A stretch of DNA of 64,000 nucleotides from Ambrosia x helenae. Taxonomy: Eukaryota > Streptophyta > Magnoliopsida > Asterales > Asteraceae. A program made the position numbers and the translations under genes. Every line of letters begins with the position of its first letter. Position 1 is the stretch's first letter. The notes beneath the pieces were generated by a model. That model did no database searches and was not told where the DNA came from. It saw only the letters and a list, made by a program, of their open reading frames with translations. The DNA lies in NCBI GenBank assembly GCA_030844895.1, contig CM061228.1:135327068-135391067 (forward strand), read 5' to 3'. Below are positions 44,699-56,464 of this stretch, one piece after another.

Positions 44699-47600
44699 AT
44701 GTCTGGAGTGCGTGGAGGACGAGGAGGTGGACGCGGTGGTGGACGCGGTGGTGGTCGCGGTGGTGCTGGTGGTCGTGGTGGAGGTATTAACCTGTCACAG
44801 GCTGATCTGAACAACTTGCTCCAGGCTGCCTTTCAGTTAGGGCACAACGGTGGTGGTAAGTTGTTTTATCCATTTTCTTTGCCTCATTGGTGAGTCTTGT
44901 GTACGTTATTCGTGGTTTCTCATACGTTTCGTTTCAGGTGGTCCTGTTGACCCACCCCCACCCATGTGCACCTATAAGATGTTCCGGGACTGCAAGCCCC
45001 AGGAATTCTCTGGCACCGAGGGTGCGGTCAGTTTGCTTAGGTGGTTGGAGAAAGTGGAGTCGGTATTCCTGATGTGTAACTGTCTCCCAGAAGATCGGGT
45101 GAAGTATTCGGCTGCGTTATTTCAAGACGTGGCATTGACTTGGTGGAATGGTATTACCCAGAACATGGGGATTGGGGAGGCATATGCTATGCCATGGGAG
45201 AACTTTGTGCAGTTGCTGAAGCGGGAGTATTGCCCGAGAGAAGAGGTACAGAAGCTGGAGCATGAGGTGTGGAACCTCAAGATGACTGGATCGGAAATTG
45301 AGAAGTATACTGTGAGGAGAAACGAGTTGGCAGTGCTATGTCCCGATTTGCACGTGCCAGAGTATCGTAAGATTGAACATTATGTCTCCGGGTTAGTGCC
45401 GGAAATTGCTGGGTTAGTGGCTGCTGGGAATCATCCTACTTATGCGGAGGTAGTTCGATCTGCACATAGGATGACTAATTTAAAGGTGAACGAGGGGATT
45501 TTGCCGGCGAAAGGTTCGACTGCTAAGGCTCCAGAGAACAATAAGCGCAAGTGGGAAAACGACGGGAAGGGATCTGGGTCTACGCAGCAGGGTAAAAAGT
45601 TTGATAATGGGGGTTCATCGTCTTCGGGTAATAAGCAGGGTGGTTATGCAGGAAAACTGCCCAAATGCAACAAGTGTGGACGCCATCACCTAGGGAACTG
45701 CGACAGTAACCGTTGTCACCGCTGCCAGCGAACAGGCCATTATGCTAAAGACTGTCGGGTTACACTTCCATCGACTCAGGCTCCGACCAACAGTTCAGCT
45801 CCGACTACTCAGGGGACTACAGGGAAACAGGGATGCTACAACTGTGGTGACACTGGGCATTATAAGAAGGATTGCCCAAAACTGAAACAGGGTGGAAACA
45901 ACGGGAATGGTAACAACGGGAGCGGCGGCAGAAATGCACGTGCCTTCGTCATTGGAGCTGCTGAGGCTAGGCAGGACCCTGATACAGTCACCGGTACGTT
46001 TCTTCTCAATAATCATTCTGTTAGCGTGTTATTTGATTCTGGTGCCGACAAGAGTTTTGTATCCATGGGTGTTAGTCGACTGCTAGATGTAGTATCTGTA
46101 CCATTAGAGACCAAGTATATTATTGAGTTGGCTGACGGTAAAACGATTGAAGCTACTAGTGTTCTTCGGGAGTGTCAGTTAGAGTTGTCGGGTTTATCAT
46201 TCCCCATCGACCTTATGCCGGTACCATTGGGTAGTTTTGACGTTGTGGTAGGAATGGATTGGTTATCTTTGTATCGCGCGGAGATCGTCTGTTACGATAA
46301 GGTTATTCGGATTCCTCTCCCAGATGGAGAATTTCTTTCTGTATACGGTATCAAGGGTGGTGTTTCGCTAAACATCATCTCTAGCATGAAAGCCCTTAAG
46401 TGTCTTCGAAAGGGTTATCCAGCCGTTTTGGCGCTCTTATCTGTTTCCACTAGTGATGAGAAGAAGATTGACGACATTCCGGTGGTACGCGAGTTTTCTG
46501 ATGTTTTTCCCGATGATTTATCTGGTCTTCCTCCTCATCGTCAAGTCGAGTTCGGCATTGATCTTGTACCAGGGGCTGCTCCTATTGCTCGGGCCCCCTA
46601 CCGTCTTGCACCTCCCGAGATGCAGGAATTGTCTAGCCAGTTACAGGAACTCTTGGACAAGGGTTTCATCCGGCCAAGTTCTTCCCCTTGGGGAGCCCCG
46701 ATTTTATTTGTCAAGAAGAAGGATGGGAGTTTCCGATTGTGTGTAGACTACAGAGAACTAAACAAGTTGACCGTCAAGAACCGTTATCCTCTTCCACGTA
46801 TTGATGATCTGTTCGACCAGCTTCAGGGTTCTAGTTATTATTCCAAGATCGATTTGAGGTCCGGTTATCACCAGCTGCGCGTCAGGGAGGCTGACGTTGC
46901 AAAGACTGCTTTTCGAACACGTTATGGCCATTTCGAATTTTTGGTCATGCCTTTCGGTCTCACGAACGCACCGGCGGTTTTCATGGACTTGATGAACCGC
47001 GTCTGTAAACCGTATCTGGACAAGTTTGTCATTGTGTTTATTGATGACATTCTGATCTACTCCAAGAACGAAACCGAACACGGCGAACATCTGCGGTTAG
47101 TTTTGGAACTCTTGCGACGGGAACAACTTTACGCCAAGTTCTCAAAGTGTGACTTTTGGTTACGCGAAGTTCAATTCCTAGGACATGTGGTTAATGAACT
47201 AGGGATTCATGTCGATCCAGCTAAGATCGAAGCTATCAAGGACTGGGGAGCACCAAAGACGCCAACTGAGGTGCGGCAATTCCTAGGCCTTGCGGGCTAC
47301 TATCGTCGTTTCATTCAGGGGTTCTCGAAGATTGCTCAACCCCTCACCACTCTCACACAGAAGGATAGGAAGTTCGACTGGGGTGAATCACAAGAGTCCG
47401 CGTTTGAAGAACTAAAGTCTAAACTGTGTTCTGCTCCTATTCTGTCTTTACCTGAGGGTCCTGATGATTTTGTCGTTTACTGTGATGCTTCCATTCATGG
47501 ACTCGGTTGCGTGTTGATGCAACGCGAGAAAGTGATTGCGTATGCTTCTCGTCAACTCAAAGTGCACGAGAAGAACTACACAACTCATGACTTGGAGTTG

Positions 47601-49340
47601 GGTGCCGTGGTATTCGCGTTGAAAATTTGGAGACATTACTTGTACGGTACCAAATGCACCATCTACACCGATCACAAGAGTCTCCAACACATTTTCGACC
47701 AACAACACTTGAACATACGGCAGCGTCGCTGGATTGAACTTTTGAACGATTATGATTGTGCTATTAAGTACCATCCTGGCAAGGCGAATGTTGTAGCAGA
47801 CGCCTTGAGCAGGAAGGAATCTTCTAAACCTCGTCGCGTTCGGGCGTTGCAGCTCACTATCCATTCGTCGTTACCTGATCAACTCCGTTCTGCCCAATTG
47901 GAAGCTTTGAAGGAGGAAAACCTTAAAGCTGAAACCATGCACGGTGCCGACAAGCACCTAGAGCGAAGGCCTGATGGCCTGCACTATTTCGCAGAGCGCA
48001 TATGGGTTCCTTTATTCGGGGGACTACGGGAGCTTGTTCTTGATGAGGCTCATAAGTCCCGGTATTCTATTCATCCTGGTTCGGATAAAATGTACCAAGA
48101 TCTGAAGGTGCTTTACTGGTGGCCAAACATGAGGTCGGACATAGCCTCATACGTGAGCAAATGCTTGACCTGTGCTAAGGTCAAAGTGGAATACCAGAAA
48201 CCGTCGGGTCTCCTGCAACAACCTGAAATTCCGGAATGGAAATGGGAACGGATTACTATGGATTTTGTCACACAACTTCCTAAATCACCAAGCGGGAACG
48301 ACAAGATATGGGTGATTGTCGATCGGTTAACGAAATCAGCCCATTTTCTTGCTATTAAGGAAACCGACACCATGGATCGTTTGGCTCGTCTCTACTTGAA
48401 AGAAGTTGTTTCTAAGCACGGGGTACCTGTTTCTATTATCTCGGATCGTGACTCCCATTTTACTTCTCACTTCTGGAAGTCTTTGCACAAGGCTTTGGGT
48501 ACCCAACTAGACATGAGTACGGCTTACCATCCACAGACTGACGGTCAGAGTGAGCGTACGATTCAAACATTAGAAGACATGCTGCGGGCATGTGTGATCG
48601 ATTTTGGCAAGGGTTGGGAAGCTCATCTGCCGTTGGTAGAATTCTCGTACAATAACAGTTATCACACGAGCATCAAGGCTGCTCCGTTCGAGGCACTGTA
48701 CGGACGGAAATGCCGTTCTCCTCTTTGTTGGGCAGAAGTGGGTGAGAGTCAACTCACTGGGCCTGAACTAGTGTACGAAACTTCGGAAAAGATCGTACAG
48801 ATTCGAAATCGGTTGGCGGCGGCACGGGACCGGCAAAAGAGTTATGCTGATCAGCGTCGCAAACCACTAGAGTTCCAAGTCAATGACAAGGTACTTCTAA
48901 AAGTCTCACCGTGGAAGGGCGTCATACGTTTTGGAAAGCGTGGCAAACTCAATCCGCGATATGTCGGCCCATTTACGATCCTGGAACGAATTGGGCCGGT
49001 GGCATATCGACTTGATCTACCGACGGAGCTCGGTAACGTACATAACGTCTTTCACGTGTCAAACTTGAAGAAGTGTCTGGCTGACGAGTCTCTCATCGTT
49101 CCACTAGAAGAGATCAAGGTTGATGATCGTCTTCGGATTGTGGAAGAACCTGTGGAGATCCTTGATTACAAGATTCGTAGCCTACGTCACAGCAAGATTC
49201 GTATCGTTAAGGTTCGGTGGAACTCGAACCGGGGACCGGAATATACGTGGGAACGGGAGGATCAGATGAAGTCTAAGTATCCTCATCTCTTTCCTAAGGA
49301 AGCGTTCGAGTCGAGACATGTCGCCTCGGCAGCTGAATGA
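44699..49340 (+). CDS. Gag-Pol polyprotein of the Tekay-type chromovirus
   Basis: It is read as two exons, 44699-44855 and 44938-49340, joined in phase across an 82-nt GT..AG intron, giving 1,519 aa. Exon 1 encodes an RGG-rich start and the helix [19 protein letters not shown]. Then follow the gag capsid (about residues 55-230), a Cys/His motif CNKCGRHH and knuckles [14 protein letters not shown] and [14 protein letters not shown] (about 296-370), protease (LFDSGAD, about 418), reverse transcriptase with FIDD (about 754), RNase H (YCDAS, YTDHKSL, DALSRK), integrase with HHCC (about 1098-1130) and D, D, E (about 1180, 1222, 1258), and a C-terminal chromodomain (about 1450-1505). No stop or frameshift was seen. 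Without splicing, the frame would have to start at 44850 with intron-like residues. Chromodomains direct integration to heterochromatin. Confidence 0.9.
44856..44937 (+). other. Probable 82-nt intron near the start of gag
   Basis: The donor GGTG|GTAAGTTG and acceptor TTTCGTTTCAG|GTGG fit plant consensus. Removal joins the RGG-rich start to the gag capsid frame in phase. The unspliced exon 1 frame stops at 44893, which would separate it from gag-pol. Confidence 0.7.
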
Positions 49341-49490
49341 ATCTCGGGTCGAGATTCCTTTTAACGTGGGGATGATGTGACACCTCGGGTAAATCTCTCT
49401 CTTGATTTCTACTCTCTATTGATTTCTGTCTGTTTGTTTATTCCCTTCGTTGTTTCTTTTGTTACTTGTACAAATTTTCGGGACGAAAAT

Positions 49491-49509
49491 TCTTTTAACG
49501 TGGGGATGA
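49491..49509 (+). promoter_or_regulatory. Polypurine tract of the chromovirus, with an upstream duplicate
   Basis: TTTTAACGTGGGGATGA lies just before the 3' LTR. The block CTTTTAACGTGGGGATGATG plus TGACACCT occurs first at 49357-49385 and again at 49491-49519, so the LTR edge appears twice, 134 bp apart. The true edge is at 49510, as the TSD and LTR length show. Confidence 0.8.
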
Positions 49510-52152
49510 TGTGACACCTGGCAAATTCGGGTTAACAACGTTGTCTAGATGAAAGTCTACCTTAGCGAGTCACGCGTATTTTGTACTTAACTGGGTTAGT
49601 TAAGTCGGGTTATGGTTCGGGAACTATTAGTGAGTCTAGAAGATCGTTGGATGTTGGTCTAGAGGTTCATTAGATGTCGGTCCTTAACCAAGTGTACAAA
49701 CGGTGACGATTTGTAGGATCGTCAGGGCATACGGAACATACGAGTCTCGAGTCCCGGGAATTGGTGAACGAGTGTAAATATGTGTATTTACTTGTGTTAT
49801 GTGTTTACAATCATTATATGACTTGTCGGTACATGAATATGCATTAACATATGTTAAAACGGGGTTTAACGCGCAAAACACACAAGACCAAACCCTATAG
49901 GCGAGTAGGAGGCCTACTCCCCTATAGGGGAGGCGAGTAGGGAGCCCCTTAAGGGCGAGTAGCCCTACTCGTGTGATGATAAGGGCGAATAGGCCCCTAA
50001 TCACATGAACATCAGGCGATTACAAGCCCTAATCGCCTGAACTGCTGCGCAATCGCATGTAACGTGCTGGAACGACTAGGAACGCCTATAAATACAACAC
50101 TTAACCTCCTAAACTCCCTAATATCAACCCTAGTCGTCCCATAACCGCCCCAAACACTTAAACAACCTCTGGAAGGCGATTTTGATCAAAAACACAAGGT
50201 TTCAAGGTCTAACCATCAATCTTTTACAATTCCAAGGTTTGATTCTCATCCATAACACTTTGTAAATGTTTTTTTTATCAATCCCTAATGGTCCAGACCT
50301 GTTCATAAACGAAAAAGCTTTCTGAAAATCGTCAATAAGGGTTGTTAAACGGATTATAACTAATTAACATGCGTTATGGGTATATATGATTAGAAAGATA
50401 GGATTTTTATGGATCTTGATGATGTTTTGATGTATTATCATGCTAGGTCAGAATTAATATTATGAGTATGATGACAGAAAACTCAGTAATCGGATAATAG
50501 GGTTATGATTACATGCGTTAATTGAATATTGCATGCTATGTGTATGTGTTTGGATTACTTTGGTTGCATGCAGGACTGATTTTACGAGGATGAACGAAGG
50601 GTTTTGGGTTAAACATGCTTAGGATAGTGTTTGGGATGATATCGGGTAGTTACACACGTTCTGGATCTGATTTGGAGCGTTAAACGCGCGAAAAACTGGA
50701 ACAGCATGGTTACAGGCGAGTAGCAATGCTAATCGCCTATAACTCATGCGAGTACAAGGCTAATCGCCTATATATAGGCGAGTAGAAGCCTATTCACTAG
50801 TAAGTTCATGCGAATAGCCCTAATCACTAGTAAGTTCATGCGAATAGCCCTAATCACTAGTAAGTTCAGGGGAATAGCCCCTATTCGCATGAAGTAAAGG
50901 GGAGTAGCCCCTACTCGCCTATAGTAGGGGCGAATAGGGCTTCTATTCACCAGTTGACTTTCCTAATCACTAGTTGACTTTTCCTAATCGCGTGTACTGC
51001 TGCTGTAAGTGTAAATTAGCATTCCGAGACCCGATTTAACATGTAGTAACATGCTAGGAACCCCGTAACATGTCTAATAACTTGGTAACATATATTTGGA
51101 TGTATTTCGGTGATACGTGAACTATGTGCTATAACTTGTTGTGTGTTAACGTATGTTAAGTATACTTGCGTTATTGTATGTTTTGGAGCGTAAACATAAC
51201 ACGGGGAGTCTCGGGTCACCAATGGGATGTCGAGTCTTGTACTTTGGGTCGGTTAAACAGTCACGGTGTTTTCAAACAAACTTGGTTATGGTCTGGACAT
51301 CTAGGGACTAATTAACCTGCGGGTTATTAGTCTAAGTACTTGTAACTGTCGTATGTTAGGTCGCCACTGTACGGGACTAACATAGCAGCTGAGTTTACTC
51401 GGGATTAGGAGTAAAGCAACTTAAGGTGAGTTTACGGCCCCTCTTTTAACTGGTTTTACGTTTTCGGGGGAGAAAACATGTGTTAAAACAACTATTTGGT
51501 AACTACTGTCATACTATGGGTTCTAACGTATACTACACGATCTTTGGAAGTCCCGGGGGGAACCATGAATGTGCGGGTTTGCACAACGGGGAAATGTGAA
51601 TAGCGCTATTGGGAGTGACCAACCCCGCTCGTCGGCTTGGAGGGCCGGGCGAGTGCATATTGTCTCAAACAGGAACAACAGGAACATTTGGAACTATTCG
51701 GGCACAACAACTGGTATTCGAGTTAGTAATGGTTTTCCAATCGTGGTAGTAACAAAACGTACGCCTAGCTAGCGTATACTGGTTTTCTATTTGTTATAGT
51801 ATGGACAGGTGAACTTGGTACTTGAACTGCAAACCTGTAAACTCACCAGCATTTTTGTGCTGACGTAAACTTTTACATGTTTTCTCAGGTCGCTAAGGTA
51901 GCACAATGGAACTAGGGCGCACGCGTCTGCACGGCGTCTAGATAGAGTTGCATGATTTCTTAAACATTGAACTTTGGTTATTTATGTTGAACTTTATTTT
52001 GAATAAGCTTCCGCTGTAAACGGGATTTTAAAACTATGTTTTGGTATTGCATTAATTACATTTAGACTTGTTTATTGTGATCGTTGGTTTGGATCCTGGT
52101 TTGTCATGCGCCTCGCGGTAAAACTCCGCAAGTGGATTTTGAGGGTGTGACA
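49510..52152 (+). repeat. 3' LTR of the chromovirus
   Basis: It is the same length (2,643 bp) as the 5' LTR, offset by 8,009 bp, with the same motif arrays and TATA box (50087). It ends GAGGGTGTGACA, followed by the TTTCT duplication. Confidence 0.93.
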
Positions 52153-53602
52153 TTTCTGATGTAAACAAATTAGAATAATTTTCCCATAATTTATATAAAC
52201 TTATTTATATTTAAAACTGATTTAACGAGATTAAATTATGTTTTAATGATTAAAATTAGGAAATCAATAAAAATAATTGTTTTCTGAACCAAATATTTTT
52301 ATTTCAGTTCATAATGATTAGGTATAGTTTCACAAAAAAATTGAGATTAAAATCATTAAAAATGAATTTTTAATCAATTAAATATGATTAAAACAATTTA
52401 ATTCAATAAAAGTATAAAAATAAAACATATTCCAGAAATTAAAAATGTGGTAATTTTCTTTATGGTGTCAAGATACTACTCCTAAATTTTTATAATTTTT
52501 GGAGCAAAAATGAATTTATTATGATTATTATAAGAATATTACATATATATAATGATAATTAAACAAAAAAATAAGGATAAACAAAAAAAACATAGCTAGA
52601 CCCGTGGGTATGAAGGCTCGAACCCGGGTCTTGGCTGGAACATGGCACACACACAACCACTAGACCAACCCTTGATTTGTTAATTTTAATGAAACAGATT
52701 TGTATTTATACATTATATTTAAACTTCATCTTCTTCCCAAATGTTCCTTGAAACCCTAACCCTAACCTAAAAATCCAATCGCCCAAATTCAACAAGATTA
52801 ACACATGAACTGAGAGGGCTTTCGTAAAGGGGTAAACAAATATTAAAATGGCACAAGAAAAAGGGACTCACGAAGCTTAGAAAGGGTCGAACAACCAAAC
52901 GCACAGGTTCAACCTTGTGTGCGAGAATTGCAGACCTTCAGGTCATGTTTTTGATGGTTTACGAGTGGGTTTGTGAAGGAGAGTAGTGCAGAAATGAATT
53001 GGGACCAATATCTTATATACTTGTTCGACGAAAACGCATTATTAATTGAGCTTATAAATTCCGATCGGTTACGAATCAACTACCATTTAACGCTCGTTTA
53101 ATCCCTGTTTTAAATTCATTAAACACTTGGAAACGATGGAGAAACGCTCGGAAAACATTTAAACGGGTTAAAGCATGTTAAGAAGGGTGTTTTTAAGTTG
53201 GCCGGAAATAATTCCGGTGGCCGGAATTACTCCCGCCGGAAAAATGTGGGACAAGGAAGGAGCTTCTTTTTGTTTTAAAAACTTTCAGCTATTGGCAGAT
53301 TTGGTCCCTCTATTTTAACTTAGTTAGTTTTACTTGTAATTTGGTTAGAAATTCCTTTTATAAACTTAGCAAACTAACCAAGGTTTCTAAATTTTAAACT
53401 TTTATAAAAATTTTAACTTTTATAAACTTTAAGCGTTTAAGCATCGTTCCTATAAATGTGTACCATAAAAAAATGAGCGTTTTCCAAGTAAAAAAAATAT
53501 AATGATCAAATGAAACTTAACTTTTATTAAATTTGAAAACGATCGAAGTTATAAGGACTATGAGTGACAACTTGATAAAATATGAGGGTGACGGATGTCA
53601 CA
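52153..53602 (-). mobile_element. B-family LTR copy 3, proximal part (right of chromovirus insertion)
   Basis: On the minus strand it begins TGTGACATCCGTCAC at 53602, the family start. A TATA-like GTATATAAGA lies at about 53012. A sense tRNA-like module is at 52590-52685. The antisense module 1 of the other copies was not found here. Confidence 0.75.
52590..52685 (-). ncRNA. tRNA-like module 2 in B LTR copy 3
   Basis: On the minus strand, GGGTTGGTCTAGTGGTTGTG is a good A-box arm and GACCCGGGTTCGAGCC a good B box, followed by a run of eight T. It corresponds in position to the modules at 17205 and 21783. Confidence 0.6.
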
Positions 53603-53641
53603 ACGTGGCAGCTGAGTCAGCATGTGGGTTTAATTCAAAAT

Positions 53642-54684
53642 GGGGGTGTAGTGGGGGCGTTATTTTGTTTCTATTTTTTAAATAATATAAAATTTCCATT
53701 GACAAAAAAAGGTAAATTACATAAGGATGGTAGGTAGGCGGGCAACAAGCTGCGCCGCCACCCCTTTTTGAATAGAAAATCCCAATCTGCTAAAAACAAA
53801 ACCCCGCCCTTGGGGCATGAAAAAGTTTTTGTGCACTACTCTTTGAACCCGAGCCAAAAACCGCACCTCCTCCGGTGCCAAGGAACTGAACGTGTCGAAG
53901 GCCAAGGGAACGAAAACATGCTGATTATCCTCACATGCTTTAGCATGCTTTTCCACTTTCTTGGATTAAGCTCTCATGACCGCTTGCCCGGCCACAAACC
54001 CACTATCTCGAAGCCCAACAAGGGGGGACATCCCGGTAAAATCAACACATGCATGTTTCCCACATTCCCAACCAAAAACTAAGACGTCAGCTGGGCGCAA
54101 GGTGGACCTCCCCTCCGCGGGGTCTGTGAGAAAATTAACTGACGCCTCTTTTCTTGCGGAGATCCCCGCTCTTCTAACGATGTCTAACAAAGCATCCCGG
54201 ACAAAATCGTGCCGATATTTAAACCCTGGCAATTCCTTACAATGCAACGCATGTTCCCCATACTTATCAAGGCATGCTTTGCGGCAAACCGGGCAATTTT
54301 CATCATCGGGGAAAATGGGTATCATCAGCCGGTATTTAAGGATTGCCCTGTACTCTACTGCCGACATCCGTTGCCCCATGCCTTCGATAGGTAACATAGT
54401 AAGGAAGTCCTGGGCGTGAGGCTTTTGCAAGCATTCTAAGACGGCCTTCTGATGGACGGACAGACCCTTTTTGCTAAAAAAAAAAAAAAATAAGAATATG
54501 AGAAAGTAGGAGATAGAGAGAGTGAGGTGTAGAAAAATGATTGGGTAGGTTTTGTGATATCCGGCGCTAAGATTAAAACGCCCTGGCCCCTTTTTGCTCC
54601 ATAGTGCCCCCATGTAATATTGTTGGGGGCGTTATGGGGCGCGAAGTTCGAAAAAAGCCCCGCATCGCACTCCACTACACCTGG
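53642..54684. mobile_element. Harbinger-like element carrying a captured LINE segment
   Basis: The ends GGGGGTGTAGTGG and CCACTACACCTGG are inverted repeats close to those of the element at 29648 (GTGTAGTGG, GCGTTAT). No clean TSD was found. Almost the whole interior is the LINE C-terminal region on the minus strand, with no A-tail at its 3' end (about 53700), which suggests capture and not a later LINE insertion. Confidence 0.5.
53717..54480 (-). pseudogene. LINE ORF2 C-terminal region, frameshifted
   Basis: On the minus strand the frame from about 54470 reads SVHQKAVLECLQKPHAQDFL, then a Cys/His cluster (CPVCRKACLDKYGEHALHC), then the nuclease-like RPADVLVFGWECGKHACVDF segment, and stops at 53966. 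The rest (KHAKACEDNQHVFVPLAFD to the end at 53717) is in another frame. The copy reaches further upstream than the one at 34939. It is broken and lacks the reverse transcriptase. Confidence 0.7.
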
Positions 54685-54690
54685 TCTTAG

Positions 54691-56464
54691 TAAAGTGGGG
54701 GCCGAAAAAGTTGGGACAAACTCCAGATTTTTTTTTATAATAGTTTAATTAAAAATAACACATTTACCAAAATGCCCTAACACTAGTAATACAATCTCAT
54801 AAATGTAAAGGGTTTGTATGTAATCAACATCAATCATTGATTTAATTTTTCAATGGTGCAGATTTATTTCTATGGTTTTTATACTAATAAGAGTTTATAT
54901 AAGATCTTATCTCTATATTTATATATATTATGTCATTTTTGGTATATGTAGTTATTTTAAGTACACGGCTAACTCACAAACTTTCTAAACGTGCCCCTAA
55001 TAAATCTACACCAATATATGTCCGCTATGCGGCTAGAAGCCTAGAACTATGAATCAATATATGTCCGCTACGTGGTTATATATTAACTAGTTGATTACCC
55101 GGGAGTGTCCCGGGGTTGAAAAATTTAATATGACTTAATAAAAAAGGATAAATGAAGTAAACAGTCTCAACTACTTTTAATGCTAAAGAAAGTTGTTCTA
55201 ATGTTTATACTACGAAAAAGGGGCTCTCATGCTGCGTTCCCAGCAGATTAAAAAAATCTCAACCTCTTTTAATGCTAATCATATCGTTATAGCACATGAA
55301 CATGTGCAATTCATATATGTAATAGTAGGTTTAAAAACATATATATATATATACTATCATAACACGATTAGTACTTGCCTATATATGATTAATAAATCAT
55401 CTAAACACATGTGTTTTTTTCTGCATGAACAAAAACTCACTAAAAAACATTTTTTTCATTTTTTGTATAGCACTATGGTGCTCGTTGGAAAGATAATAAA
55501 GCGATCGTTAATTTGGTGTAAAAAATTTTTTCAAAAAAAATGTCATACATAAAAGTTACTAACGTTTAAAAATTGTCAGTGAAAAATAATGAAAAAATAA
55601 AGATAAAAATATTAATTAAAATATTTGAAATTTTAGAATAATAATTAACATTTAAAAATGTGAGAGGAAAATATATTAATTAACATATTTGAAATTTTAA
55701 GATAATATAGATATAAATTTTATTTAAAAAAAGAAAATAAAATTTTTAAAAATTTATCTTTTATTTAAAATAATAAATTCAATACTATCATCTCAAAGTG
55801 TCACATGGCACATTCAATGGGGGTGGGATTGAGTATAAGTTATTATAGATTATAGATTCACTAGCCATATTTATCATTTTAAATTTTTTTATACATTAAT
55901 GAAATGTAAATTAGTTAAATCCGTCGAAGTTCGAACCACTATCATCAGGCAGTCTAACCACTCAACCCACATGCTTTGGTTTGTTATTTTTTTTCTTATG
56001 AAATCGCAGCTAGTAATTCAACCATTTTTTTTTGTTACCAAAAGTTATTGAATGATAATATACATAAACACCTATATCTCAGATAATTATTTTCAGTCAT
56101 TTGAGATATCATATAATTATCATATGACGATTCTTGCTATGCATGTGTGTTCTTAAAAATGATTTTCAATCAAATATTTTAATTTGAACTTCACATATAC
56201 AAATATATATATATATATATATATAATTCCTATCGATCATACAGTTATTGTTTACAAAGTTTTAAAAAAAAGAAGAGAAAATAAAAAATAAAGAAACCAC
56301 CACATCTATCGGTAAGTCCAATTAGGAGATGAAATTTGTAGCAAGCTTTCGATTTCATTGCGTTCAAGGGCTATGTACGTAGTATACAACTATATACTTG
56401 TAATAATTTGCTCCATAGAATTTTCCTGAAAAAGGTAGAAATGTAAATTTTAGAATTCATTAAA
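54691..56464. repeat. Right copy of the segmental duplication, left part
   Basis: Shared with 35493-37464: TTTATATATATTATGTCATT near 54921, the unclassified repeat at about 55085-55855 whose start has a CCCGGGAGTGTCCCGGG hairpin, and the non-coding 3' flank of the membrane protein gene (about 56280-56450, as in 37250-37420). A tRNA-like antisense scrap (GAGTGGTTAGAC, GGTTCGAAC) lies at 55915-55975. The 107-codon ORF at 55229 crosses this repeat and is not supported. Confidence 0.5.

Larger units (their letters stand above)
41501..52152 (+). mobile_element. Complete Tekay-type Ty3/gypsy chromovirus, 10,652 bp
   Basis: It is flanked by an exact 5-bp duplication TTTCT (41496-41500 and 52153-52157). 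The two LTRs are 2,643 bp each; I saw no difference in the parts I compared, and the four ORF translations inside them are identical. It has a tRNA-Met primer site, gag with zinc knuckles, protease, reverse transcriptase, RNase H, integrase and a C-terminal chromodomain in one frame, and a polypurine tract. The very long LTRs with a chromodomain point to the Tekay clade. It is inserted in a B LTR of opposite orientation. It may still be able to move. Confidence 0.93.

Noticed and set aside
44850..44937. Methionine at 44850 as the start of gag-pol
   Set aside because: The frame there is intron-like. The RGG-rich exon at 44699 joins in phase through good splice sites.
55229..55552. 107-codon plus-strand ORF
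   Set aside because: It lies in the unclassified repeat, overlaps AT microsatellite sequence and has no conserved counterpart in the other repeat copies.
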